DNA of 64,000 bases, from assembly GCF_900117395.1 (NCBI RefSeq), contig NZ_FPEG01000003.1, positions 1,257,247 through 1,321,246 on the forward strand, in the 5' to 3' direction. Each line of letters begins with the position of its first letter. The stretch's first letter is position 1. Both the position numbers and the translations under genes were made by a program. The stretch is from Agrococcus sp. Marseille-P2731 (GTDB lineage Bacteria > Actinomycetota > Actinomycetes > Actinomycetales > Microbacteriaceae). Below, in pieces: positions 8,145 through 15,247 of this stretch. The notes below the pieces were generated by a model that ran no database searches, was not told the DNA's origin, and saw only the letters and a program-made list of their open reading frames with translations.

Positions 8145-8684
8145 ATGAGCGCGCAGTACCAAGTGACCCTCGAATGGGCGGCGGCCGGCCTGCGGGCGGC
8201 GGCCGCCGACGTGGTCGTGCTCGCCGACGCCGATCGCGGCCCGGAGACCGAGGAGCTGCTGCGCCTCGCGCCGCGCACGGCTCTCGTGCTCGAGGCGACG
8301 CTCGTGAACGCCGACCGCATCGCCCGTGCGGCGCTCGACGAGCAGGAGCGCCGCGGCGAGCGCGCGAGCATCGCGATCGTGGCGGCGGGTGAGCGCTGGC
8401 CCGACGGCTCGCTGCGCCCCACGGCCGCCGATCTGCTGGTCGCCGGTCGCGTGGTCGACGAGCTGGCCGAGCTCGGCATCGACTTCCACAGCCCGGCCTG
8501 CGCGGCGGCCTGCGCTGCCGCCGTCGGGCTGCGCGGCGCGACGAACGCGCTCGTCGCGGCCGAGGCGCGGGGCGCTGGGGCGGCCTCCGCACCTGGTTCG
8601 ACACCCGGTCCCGCGCACGTCACACACCACGTCCCCGAGCACACCCCCGAGCACACCCCCGAGCATCAAGGAGCCGCACGATGA
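8145..8684 (+). CDS. ComB-like (2-phosphosulfolactate phosphatase family) protein
   Basis: A 179-residue protein with sequence features of the ComB family, mainly in the second half (SIAIVAAGERWPDGSLRPTAADLL, then AGRVVDEL). The family's N-terminal DVLRATST and GGERNG motifs are not intact, so phosphatase activity on 2-phosphosulfolactate is not supported; the pathway for coenzyme M is also not expected here. The C terminus is a repetitive His/Pro/Glu tail (PEHTPEH) encoded by three 12-bp tandem units. The gene overlaps the aldo/keto reductase start (ATGA), whose ribosome site AAGGAG lies inside this tail. Confidence 0.55.
   Translation: MSAQYQVTLEWAAAGLRAAAADVVVLADADRGPETEELLRLAPRTALVLEATLVNADRIARAALDEQERRGERASIAIVAAGERWPDGSLRPTAADLLVAGRVVDELAELGIDFHSPACAAACAAAVGLRGATNALVAAEARGAGAASAPGSTPGPAHVTHHVPEHTPEHTPEHQGAAR
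8633..8668 (+). repeat. 12-bp tandem repeat coding PEHT units
   Basis: Three units of CCCCGAGCACAC type (the last degenerate) at the 3' end of the ComB-like gene, giving the PEHTPEHTPEH tail. Confidence 0.7.
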
Positions 8685-9724
8685 GCTGGCAGCCCGACCC
8701 CGCGCGCTACGAGACCATGCAGTACCGCCGCGCCGGCGCATCCGGCCTCAAGCTGCCGGCACTCACCCTCGGCCTCTGGCACAACTTCGGCGACGACGTG
8801 CCGCTCGAGCGGCAGCGCACGCTGCTCACGACCGCGTTCGACCGCGGCATCACGCACTTCGACCTCGCGAACAACTACGGCCCGCCCTTCGGCGCCGCCG
8901 AGCGCAACTTCGGCCAGGTGATGTCGAGCGACCTCGCCGCGCACCGCGACGAGATCCTGGTCACGACGAAGGCCGGGTGGGACATGTGGCCCGGCCCCTA
9001 CGGCATGGGCGGCAGCCGCAAGTACCTCGTGGCGAGCCTCGACCAGTCGCTCGAGCGGATGGGCCTCGACTACGTCGACATCTTCTACCACCACCGCCCT
9101 GACCCCGAGACGCCGCTCGAGGAGACCATGGGTGCGCTCGACCACATCGTGCGCACCGGCCGCGCGCTCTACGTCGGCGTCTCGAGCTACTCCGCGGACG
9201 AGACGCGGCGCGCGCACGAGATCCTCGCCTCGCTCGGCACGCCGCTGACGATCCATCAGCCGTCGTACTCGATGCTCAACCGGTGGATCGAGACGGATGG
9301 GCTGCTCGACACCGCGGGGGAGCTCGGCATCGGGGTCATCGGCTTCACGGCGCTCGCGCAGGGGCTGCTGACGGGCAAGTACCTCGACGGCGTGCCCGCC
9401 GACTCGCGGGCCGCGCGAGGTGGCGAGCGCAAGCCGCTCGATCCGAACGTCTCCGCCGAGGCGACCGAGCGCATCCGCGGCCTCGCCGCCATCGCCGAGC
9501 AGCGCGGGCAGTCGTTGGCGCAGCTCGCGCTCGCCTGGGCGCTGCGCGACGATCGCATGACCTCGCTCACGATCGGCGCCTCGCGCGTGGAGCAGCTGGA
9601 GCAGAACCTCGGCGCGCTGACCGCCGCCCCGCTCACCGCCGAGGAGCTCGCGGCGATCGACGAGCTGGCGCGCGACGAGCCGGGCGTCGACCTCTGGGCG
9701 GGCGCTCGCGACTCGCGCAGCTGA
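8681..9724 (+). CDS. Aldo/keto reductase, L-glyceraldehyde-3-phosphate reductase type
   Basis: A 347-residue NADPH-dependent TIM-barrel oxidoreductase. The catalytic tetrad is visible as Asp61 and Tyr66 (HFDLANNYGPP), Lys97 (VTTKAGW) and His138 (IFYHHRPD). The set-specific insert DMWPGPYGMGGSRKYL matches the YghZ/GPR subgroup, which reduces L-glyceraldehyde 3-phosphate and methylglyoxal in E. coli. The cofactor-binding GASRVEQLEQNL region is near residue 300. Translation starts at the ATG in ATGA with AAGGAG upstream, so it is coupled to the ComB-like gene. The true substrate here is not known. Confidence 0.88.
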   Translation: MSWQPDPARYETMQYRRAGASGLKLPALTLGLWHNFGDDVPLERQRTLLTTAFDRGITHFDLANNYGPPFGAAERNFGQVMSSDLAAHRDEILVTTKAGWDMWPGPYGMGGSRKYLVASLDQSLERMGLDYVDIFYHHRPDPETPLEETMGALDHIVRTGRALYVGVSSYSADETRRAHEILASLGTPLTIHQPSYSMLNRWIETDGLLDTAGELGIGVIGFTALAQGLLTGKYLDGVPADSRAARGGERKPLDPNVSAEATERIRGLAAIAEQRGQSLAQLALAWALRDDRMTSLTIGASRVEQLEQNLGALTAAPLTAEELAAIDELARDEPGVDLWAGARDSRS

Positions 9725-9763
9725 CGCGCGCCCCCGCCGGCGCCTCGCGTCCCTGATGCGCAC

Positions 9764-9862
9764 GGCTGCCGCGCTGACCCGCCTTGCCTGCCCGCGGCTG
9801 CCGCGCTGACCCGCCTTGCCTGCCCGCGGCTGCCGCGCTGACCCTCCTTGCCTGCCCGCGGC
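9764..9862. repeat. Three tandem copies of a 32-bp unit
   Basis: Units start at 9764, 9796 and 9828 with one substitution in the third. The unit is GGCTGCCGCGCTGACCCGCC plus TTGCCTGCCCGC. There are no spacers, so this is a minisatellite and not a CRISPR array. It lies between the aldo/keto reductase and the DUF559 gene. Confidence 0.9.
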
Positions 9863-9885
9863 CCCGCTCTCGGCCTCCATCCGAA

Positions 9886-9942
9886 CCGTGTGCACCGAAC
9901 TGCTCTTCCGGGCGCCGCGAGACAGCGGGTGCGTGCACACGG
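9886..9942. repeat. 57-bp inverted-repeat element, copy 1
   Basis: Perfect 10-bp terminal inverted repeats CCGTGTGCAC (9886-9895) and GTGCACACGG (9933-9942) enclose a 37-bp centre. A second copy of the same length is at 11104-11160. The pair brackets the DUF559-type gene. Confidence 0.85.
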
Positions 9943-10013
9943 ATGCGCGGGTCGCGGGTGGGCGCAGGCTGCGGCGCGCGGCTTGAGGCGGTGGCGCGGG
10001 GCATGACGCCTGC

Positions 10014-11024
10014 TCAGCTGCGGCGGGCGATCGCTGCGCGCACGCGTCGCACGCACGACGCACCGGCGCGCGCGAGATGCGCCTTGGTGATCCGCACCAC
10101 GATCCAGCCGGCGGCTTCGAGCCGCTCGTAGCGATCGATGTCGATCGCCCACTGCTTCGGGCTCAGATGGCCCTCGCCCTCGTACTCGATGGCGATCTTG
10201 AGCTCCGGGTAGCCGAGATCCGGCCGCAGTCGCATGCCGTCGATGACCACGAGCGGATGCACCGCAGGCTCGGGCAATCCTGCGAGCACGATCGTCCTGC
10301 GCGCGATGCTCTCGAACCTCGAGTCGACGCCGACGCGCGCATCGGCGAGCGCGGCGCGCAGCGCTCCGGCGCCCCTGAGGCTCTTGGCGTCGCCGAGCAT
10401 TCGCCGCAGAGCCTCTCGAGTGACCTGCGGTCGGCGCGGCAGTCTGAGACCGGGATAGCGCGTCGACGGAGTGAGCAGCGCGTCGACGACGTGCACGAGC
10501 CGCTCGTGCTCGAGGTCGCGAGCGAGCATCAGGGTGGTTGCGAGCGGCGTGAGCAGGCGAAGGCCCTCGAGCTCGGTGACGCGCAGGCGGGCGGCATCGA
10601 AGGCGACGTGGCGGGTGCCGCGCGCACGACCCCTCGTCGAGCCGTTGGGCCGCGCGATCACCAGCGCCTCCTCCTGTTCGAGAGCCGCTGGCAACGGCAG
10701 TCCCCAGAGGCGCGCCGCCGTGACCCCGCCGAAGACATGATGCGCGGGCATCAGGAGCGCGTAGGCCGCTGCGGTCGCTCGCAGGCGCTCGTCCGCAGTC
10801 GCGCGCTGCTCGGCCACGGGCAGAAGCGAGGGGTCGCCCATGCTCGTCCGCTGGGCAGATCCGTCCGTCGGCCCTGCGACTCGGGCAGGCGCGCGGACGC
10901 CGCGGAACGGCGCCTGCAGGTCACCGCTCCGCAGGCGGCCCGCCGTGACCCCCGCCCGCAGCGCCGCGCAGACGCGGAACGGCTGGCCACCGAACGGTGC
11001 AGGCAGCGGGGCGGGGGCGGTCAC
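10014..11024 (-). CDS. DUF559/AbiEi-like endonuclease-fold protein
   Basis: A 336-residue protein of the actinobacterial family often labelled AbiEi-like antitoxin or endonuclease domain-containing. The N terminus (FRVCAALRAGVTAGRLRSGD, then PFRGVRAP) is the short winged-helix-like segment of that family. The HVFGGVTAARLWGLPLP motif follows. The C-terminal 100 residues are a DUF559/Vsr-like PD-(D/E)xK fold: RPDLGYPELKIAIEYEGEGH, then GWIVVRITKAHL. I selected GTG 11024 because it restores the N-terminal family region; the ATG at 10841 would remove it. No partner toxin (AbiEii) is adjacent. The gene is flanked on both sides by the 57-bp inverted-repeat element. Confidence 0.65.
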   Translation of the reverse strand: MTAPAPLPAPFGGQPFRVCAALRAGVTAGRLRSGDLQAPFRGVRAPARVAGPTDGSAQRTSMGDPSLLPVAEQRATADERLRATAAAYALLMPAHHVFGGVTAARLWGLPLPAALEQEEALVIARPNGSTRGRARGTRHVAFDAARLRVTELEGLRLLTPLATTLMLARDLEHERLVHVVDALLTPSTRYPGLRLPRRPQVTREALRRMLGDAKSLRGAGALRAALADARVGVDSRFESIARRTIVLAGLPEPAVHPLVVIDGMRLRPDLGYPELKIAIEYEGEGHLSPKQWAIDIDRYERLEAAGWIVVRITKAHLARAGASCVRRVRAAIARRS

Positions 11025-11103
11025 GCGCGAGAGGATGCCCTCCGCCGCGCGCCCCGCGCGCGCATCCGCGCCCCTGCTGTGGAGGACCCTCGAGCGACGG
11101 GAT

Positions 11104-11160
11104 CCGTGTGCACCCAACTGCTCTCCGGCACGCGCGAGGGCGACACGAGCGTGCACACGG
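11104..11160. repeat. 57-bp inverted-repeat element, copy 2
   Basis: CCGTGTGCAC (11104-11113) and GTGCACACGG (11151-11160), same length as copy 1 and with a partly conserved centre (AACTGCTCT near the left arm). It lies 80 bp upstream of the DUF559 start and 74 bp upstream of the MFS start. Confidence 0.85.
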
Positions 11161-11221
11161 ATGCGCGGCCGACGCGACGAGGGCCGCACGAGGGGGAGTG
11201 CACCATGTGGGCGGGCGGGTC

Positions 11222-11227
11222 TACCGT
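11222..11227 (+). promoter_or_regulatory. -10 box (TACCGT), leaderless start at 11234
   Basis: Hexamer followed by 6 nt and the ATG of the MFS gene. Confidence 0.5.
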
Positions 11228-11233
11228 GTGCGC

Positions 11234-12745
11234 ATGGCTTCGATGACGAGGTCGCCGAGCGAGCGAACCTTCCTGCACGTGCTGGCGAACACCGCACTGG
11301 CGAACCTCACGACCGCGTTCGTGTGGTTCGCGCTGACCTTCTGGGTCTACCTCGAGACCAAGAGCGTGCTCGCCACCGGTGTGATCGGCGGCGCGTACAT
11401 GCTGTTCGTCGCCTTCGGCAGCATCATGTTCGGCTCGATCGTCGACCACCATCGCAAGCTGCGCGTCATGATGCTCTCCGGTGCGCTGACGGTCGCGGCC
11501 TTCGTGGTCGCCGGCGTGATGTACCTGCTGCTGCCGGAGCCGGTGCTGCTCGACCTCACGGCGCCGTGGCTGTGGCTCTTCATGGCGATCATCCTCGCGG
11601 GCTCCGTGGTCGAGCACATGCGCAACATCGCGCTCTCGACGACCGTGACGATCCTCGTGCCCGACGAGCGCCACGCGAACGCGAACGGCCTGGTCGGCAC
11701 CGTGCAGGGGCTCGCGATGATCGTCACGAGCGTGTTCTCGGGGTTGGCGATCGGCTTCCTCGGCATGGGGTGGACGATCGCGATCGGCATCGCCATGCTC
11801 GCGCTCAGCCTCGTGCACCTCGGCACCCTTCGGATCCCGGAGGACGTCGTCGCGGTCGCTCCCGACGACGAGGCGAAGGGGATCGACCTGCGCGGCTCGA
11901 TCCGCGCGGTGCTTGCGATCAGCGGCCTCTTCGCCCTCATCATCTTCTCGACCTTCAACAACCTGATCGGCGGCGTCTACATGGCGCTGATGGACCCATA
12001 CGGCCTCGAGCTGTTCACCGTGCAGATGTGGGGCATCGTGTTCGGCGTCGCCTCGACGGGCTTCATCGTGGGCGGCCTGGTGATCGCGAAGTTCGGCCTC
12101 GGCACGCGCCCGATCCGCACGCTGCTCATCGTCGTCGCCATCATGGGCGTGCTCGGGGCGCTCTTCACGATCCGTGAGTGGTGGTGGCTGTACGCGCTGG
12201 GAACCTGGCTCTACATGGCGCTCATCCCGGCCGCTGAGGCGGCCGAGCAGACGATCATCCAGCGCGTGGTGCCGCTGCATCGGCAGGGGAGGGTCTTCGG
12301 CTTCGCCATGGCCTTCGAGTCCGCCGCCGCGCCCATCACGGCGTTCCTCATCGCTCCGATCGCCGAGTTCCTCATCATCCCGTGGGCGCGGTCGTCCGAG
12401 GGCTCAGCGGCCCTCGAGCCGCTGCTCGGCACGGGCACCACGCGCGGGATCGCGCTCGTGTTCCTCTTCGCGGGCATCATCATGGTGATCGCCGCGGGCC
12501 TCGCCTTCCTCACGAAGTCCTACCGCCTCATCAGCGACTCCTACGCCGATTCGGCTCCGCTGCCGCAGGGCGAGGGGGTGGATGCGTCGGCCCCGCTGCC
12601 ACAGGCCGCGGGAGCGGATGCGTCGGCTCCACTGCCGCAGGGTGAAGGCGCGGATGCGGTGGCCCCGGCCGCCCCGGATCAGTCGATCGGCTCGGTGAGG
12701 GAGGGCGGCAGCGAGACCGGCCCGCCCGCCGGGCCGTCCAGGTAG
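11234..12745 (+). CDS. MFS transporter (macrolide-efflux-like) with repetitive C-terminal tail
   Basis: A 503-residue 12-TM major facilitator of the MFS_3/enterobactin-macrolide exporter type. Conserved features are the loop FGSIMFGSIVDHHRKLRVMM between TM2 and TM3 and QRVVPLHRQGRVFGFAMAFE in the second half. After the last helix (about residue 430) comes a tail of three 12-residue repeats with core SAPLPQ followed by G/A-rich and DA residues. The final 67 bp overlap antisense with the spermidine-synthase-like gene. ATG 11234 is chosen over upstream frames because it begins just before TM1 and has a -10 box 6 nt upstream. The substrate is unknown. Confidence 0.85.
   Translation: MASMTRSPSERTFLHVLANTALANLTTAFVWFALTFWVYLETKSVLATGVIGGAYMLFVAFGSIMFGSIVDHHRKLRVMMLSGALTVAAFVVAGVMYLLLPEPVLLDLTAPWLWLFMAIILAGSVVEHMRNIALSTTVTILVPDERHANANGLVGTVQGLAMIVTSVFSGLAIGFLGMGWTIAIGIAMLALSLVHLGTLRIPEDVVAVAPDDEAKGIDLRGSIRAVLAISGLFALIIFSTFNNLIGGVYMALMDPYGLELFTVQMWGIVFGVASTGFIVGGLVIAKFGLGTRPIRTLLIVVAIMGVLGALFTIREWWWLYALGTWLYMALIPAAEAAEQTIIQRVVPLHRQGRVFGFAMAFESAAAPITAFLIAPIAEFLIIPWARSSEGSAALEPLLGTGTTRGIALVFLFAGIIMVIAAGLAFLTKSYRLISDSYADSAPLPQGEGVDASAPLPQAAGADASAPLPQGEGADAVAPAAPDQSIGSVREGGSETGPPAGPSR
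12551..12658 (+). repeat. 36-bp tandem repeat inside the MFS gene
   Basis: Three in-frame 36-bp units code for SAPLPQ-type 12-residue repeats of the C-terminal tail. Substitutions are mostly synonymous or conservative. Confidence 0.8.
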
Positions 12746-13593
12746 GCGGCGCGCACGAGCGTCGGAGATCCGACGGCTGTCGCATCCGTGACGGGCTCCG
12801 GCGCGGTGTCGGCCACGAAGCGCTCGAGTCGGCGCCAACCGAGCACCGCGACGGGCGGCTGCTCGCCACGCAGTCGTGACCGGATCGCGTCGAGCGGCAG
12901 CGGTGCACGGCTGGCGAGCAGCACGACGTTGCTGAAGCGCGCGCCCGCGAGCGTCGAGCCGGTCGCGATCAGCGCGACGTGGTCGAACGCCGCGCGCGCC
13001 GTGGCGAGCTGCTGCCGGAGGAAGTGCAGCGGCGGGCCGTCGACCGAGTTGACGATCAGCGCGCCGGCAGGCAGCAGGGCGGCGCTCGCCGCCCGGTAGA
13101 ACTCGAGCGACGTGAACGCTGCGGGCACGCGGCCGCCGCCGAACACATCCGTCGTCACGAGCGCCAGGGGATCGGTGACCCGCTCGAGCGCGGCCCGCCC
13201 GTCGCCGATCTCGAGCTCGATGCCGGCGGGCGGCGGGATGACCTCCAGGACGAGGTCGACCAGTGCGGGCTCGAGCTCGATCACGCGCTGCCGGAGGCTC
13301 GGCGAGGCGTGCTGCAGCAGGCGGGGGATGGTGAGCGCGCCGCCGCCGAGGTGGAGCACCGCATCGGATGCGTCGCGGGCACCCCCGCCCGCGTCGGCAG
13401 CGCCGGTGGCGCTCGCTTCGAGCGCCGAGAGCGCTGCCGCGAGCACCCACCGGGCCGAGGCGTGGCGAGGCGGCGCAGCGGGGTCACCGATGTGCGACTG
13501 CATGATGCCGTCGATGACGAGCGCGTGGCCGTGCTCGTCGGCCTCGAGCCGCGCCTCGTGGCCGCTCGAGAGCTCTCGGGTCGCGGCGCTCAC
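12679..13593 (-). CDS. Spermidine-synthase-like methyltransferase-fold protein (paralogue 1)
   Basis: A 304-residue protein with the Rossmann fold of spermidine synthase-like proteins. VLHLGGGALTIPRLLQH corresponds to the nucleotide-binding motif, VIELEPALVDL to the acidic strand, and LVTTDVFGGGRVP to the catalytic Asp loop. The polyamine-binding residues are not clearly kept, so polyamine synthesis is uncertain. The GTG start overlaps the stop of the SprT gene by 4 bp (GTGA); these two form an operon. A related gene lies at 21608-22438. The 3' end overlaps the converging MFS gene by 67 bp. Confidence 0.75.
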   Translation of the reverse strand: MSAATRELSSGHEARLEADEHGHALVIDGIMQSHIGDPAAPPRHASARWVLAAALSALEASATGAADAGGGARDASDAVLHLGGGALTIPRLLQHASPSLRQRVIELEPALVDLVLEVIPPPAGIELEIGDGRAALERVTDPLALVTTDVFGGGRVPAAFTSLEFYRAASAALLPAGALIVNSVDGPPLHFLRQQLATARAAFDHVALIATGSTLAGARFSNVVLLASRAPLPLDAIRSRLRGEQPPVAVLGWRRLERFVADTAPEPVTDATAVGSPTLVRAAYLDGPAGGPVSLPPSLTEPID

Positions 13594-14048
13594 GCAGCCT
13601 GCTCCTTCCGGCTCCAGCGCACCTCGACGAGCCGGCGCTCGGCGCGCGTGCACGGCGTGCAGGCATATCGGCCCTTCGGCGCCCGGAAGCGCACGTGACT
13701 GTGGCCCCCTGGGCAGGTGCCCACCCAGCCGGCGCGCTCGGCCGCGATCTCGCCGTGATGGGTGCGCCCACCGATGTAGCCGATGTCGCGAGCGATGCGC
13801 CGCCACGCGGGCCCGTGCCCAGCACGCGCGCCGGCCATCGCGTGCGCCACCTCGTGCAGCAGGATCTGGTGCACCTCGTCGTCATCCCACCGCGCGGCGA
13901 GGTGCTTCGAGACGGTGATGCGTCGCGCGGTGAAGTTCGTCAGGCCGGCGCGCTTCGCTGCCCGGTCGAAGCCGAAGCTCCAGCTGTCGTCGAGGTGCAG
14001 TCGCAGCAGTGCCTCTGCCCACACCCGCACCCGCTCGAGATCAGCCAC
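13590..14048 (-). CDS. SprT-like zinc metalloprotease domain protein
   Basis: A 152-residue SprT-family protein. The zincin motif HEVAHAMAG (His65, Glu66, His69) and a third ligand candidate, His78, are present. A C-terminal zinc ribbon is formed by Cys112, His116 or His118, and Cys130/Cys133. Eukaryotic relatives (Spartan) degrade DNA-protein crosslinks; the bacterial role is not settled. The length is normal for the single-domain form. It is first in a two-gene operon with the spermidine-synthase-like gene. Confidence 0.85.
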   Translation of the reverse strand: MADLERVRVWAEALLRLHLDDSWSFGFDRAAKRAGLTNFTARRITVSKHLAARWDDDEVHQILLHEVAHAMAGARAGHGPAWRRIARDIGYIGGRTHHGEIAAERAGWVGTCPGGHSHVRFRAPKGRYACTPCTRAERRLVEVRWSRKEQAA

Positions 14049-14126
14049 CCGTCCGCCCTCCGTCGGCTGCGAGCATGCCAGCAGCGGCAGCGCGGGCAGG
14101 GACCGCAGGCGAGGGCCTGTGGAGAG

Positions 14127-14699
14127 TCAGCGCCCGCCCCAGATGGGGTGGCTCGCGCGCGGCACGTCCTGCTCCGCGCGCAGCGCCTCGGTCTGCGCGC
14201 GGTCGGTCGCGACCATGAGTGCGAGCTCAGCCGCCTCGAGCTGCGAGGCCTCCAGCTCGGCCTCCCGGCACAGCTCGACCGCGACGGTGAAGTCGATGCA
14301 CGCCTCGTGCCACTGGGCGAGCGCGAAGTGCACGGTGCCGCGCTGCTGCAGGGCGTGCGCCCAGAGCTCGACCCAGTCGTTCGACCGCGACTCGGCGATG
14401 ATCGCGGTGCACTCGCGCAGCGCGTTGCGCAGGTCGCCGCGCGTCTGCACGACGGATGCGCGCAGCAGTCGCGCCTCCGCGACGCGGTCGCGCGAGCCGG
14501 ATGCGCGAGCGAGCGTGACAGCCTCGCTCGCGGCGGTCAATGCCTCGTCGAGGCGGCCGATCGATTCGAGCAGCCACGCGCGCTCGGACACCGCTGCGAG
14601 CGAGCGCTCGCGGCCGAGCTGCCGCAGCCGCCTGGCAGCCGAGGCGACATCGACCGCGTTGCGCAGCGCGGTCTGGTCGTAGCCGATCGACTCGCTCAT
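14127..14699 (-). CDS. TPR-like helical repeat protein
   Basis: A 190-residue all-helical protein. Repeats of about 34 residues with the TPR pattern (AWLLESIGRLDEALTAASEA, then ASVVQTRGDLRNALRE, then GTVHFALAQWHEACIDF) cover residues 35-150. There is no signal peptide, so it is probably a cytoplasmic scaffold. I chose the ATG at 14699 (MSES); an ATG 9 nt upstream is also possible. No functional partner is obvious: the SprT gene follows on the same strand after 78 bp. Confidence 0.65.
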   Translation of the reverse strand: MSESIGYDQTALRNAVDVASAARRLRQLGRERSLAAVSERAWLLESIGRLDEALTAASEAVTLARASGSRDRVAEARLLRASVVQTRGDLRNALRECTAIIAESRSNDWVELWAHALQQRGTVHFALAQWHEACIDFTVAVELCREAELEASQLEAAELALMVATDRAQTEALRAEQDVPRASHPIWGGR

Positions 14700-14795
14700 G
14701 GGCCCCATCGTCGCGCATCCGCGAGGAATCCGCGGGAGCACGCGCCGACGCCCCGCGGCATCGTCGCCGTCGGGCACCGGCAGAGCGCACGAGCA

Positions 14796-14828
14796 GGGCC
14801 CGGTCCGACCGAGGTCGGGACCGGGCCC
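14796..14828 (-). terminator. Strong hairpin terminator after the 52-aa peptide gene
   Basis: A 15-bp stem GGGCCCGGTCCGACC against a right arm with a single bulged G, 51 bp beyond the peptide stop. No U tract follows, as is common in Actinobacteria. Confidence 0.7.
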
Positions 14829-14878
14829 AGCAGGGCTCGCCGCGTGCGAGGCTCAGCGCATCGCGCGCACGAGCGGCC

Positions 14879-15037
14879 TCAGGCGGCGGCGCGCACGTAG
14901 CGCAGCACGAGGTAGTGCGGGTGCTGGCGCAGCCAGCGCAGCACCTTGGCGGTGTTGCGCAGGATCCATGCGACGAGGCGGACCGCGTCGGACCAGCTGA
15001 CGTTGCGGCGGACGTAGGCGATGAAGTTGGCGAGCAT
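14879..15037 (-). CDS. Small cationic leaderless peptide (candidate class II bacteriocin)
   Basis: A 52-residue peptide beginning MLANFIAYVRRNVSW and ending YVRAAA. It has eight Arg, one Lys and only one acidic residue, so its net charge is near +8. Three Trp are spread at 15, 24 and 35, and Arg/Trp faces alternate with hydrophobic ones, predicting amphipathic helices. There is no Cys, no double-Gly leader and no signal peptide. A good ribosome site (AGGAGT) lies 4 nt before the ATG, and a strong hairpin follows. Length, charge and Trp content resemble leaderless bacteriocins such as aureocin A53 and lacticin Q, but sequence identity to them is low by eye. It lies next to PH-domain genes of the type found in such clusters. 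Confidence 0.62.
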   Translation of the reverse strand: MLANFIAYVRRNVSWSDAVRLVAWILRNTAKVLRWLRQHPHYLVLRYVRAAA

Positions 15038-15131
15038 GTCGACTCCTGTGTCGATCGGTGCCGTGAGGCGGGGTGCCTTCCGGTCTGCTCCCAGCCTCGC
15101 CGGATCCCGCCAGCAGCGGCACCGCCTCCGG

Positions 15132-15186
15132 GATGCACCTCGTTGCGCCTTTCGGCGCAGGTCGTCTGCGCCCTCCGATGCACCTC
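15132..15186 (-). promoter_or_regulatory. Direct repeats GAGGTGCATC upstream of the 52-aa peptide
   Basis: Two identical 10-mers (plus-strand GATGCACCTC at 15132-15141 and 15177-15186), 45 bp start to start and each flanked by a GGAGG. They lie 95-150 bp upstream of the peptide start, with a small hairpin between them. They may be response-regulator sites; this is inference. Confidence 0.35.
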
Positions 15187-15203
15187 ACCCGGACGTGAGA
15201 TGG

Positions 15204-15238
15204 CGAGAGCGCCTCCCGCTCGGCGGGAGGCGCTCTCG
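15204..15238 (-). terminator. Perfect 16-bp hairpin terminator after the YdbT-like gene
   Basis: Arms 15204-15219 and 15223-15238 (CGAGAGCGCCTCCCGC and its complement) pair perfectly around a 3-nt loop, 10 bp after the YdbT-like stop. Confidence 0.8.
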
Positions 15239-15247
15239 ACGCGAGGC

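Noticed and set aside
8145..8684. Functional 2-phosphosulfolactate phosphatase for coenzyme M synthesis
   Set aside because: N-terminal catalytic motifs are missing and no other pathway gene is present.
9764..9862. CRISPR-like array
   Set aside because: The 32-bp units are directly joined with no spacers and no cas genes are nearby.
10841..11024. Short version of the DUF559 gene starting at ATG 10841
   Set aside because: It would remove the family N-terminal region that is in frame and well conserved in pattern down to GTG 11024.
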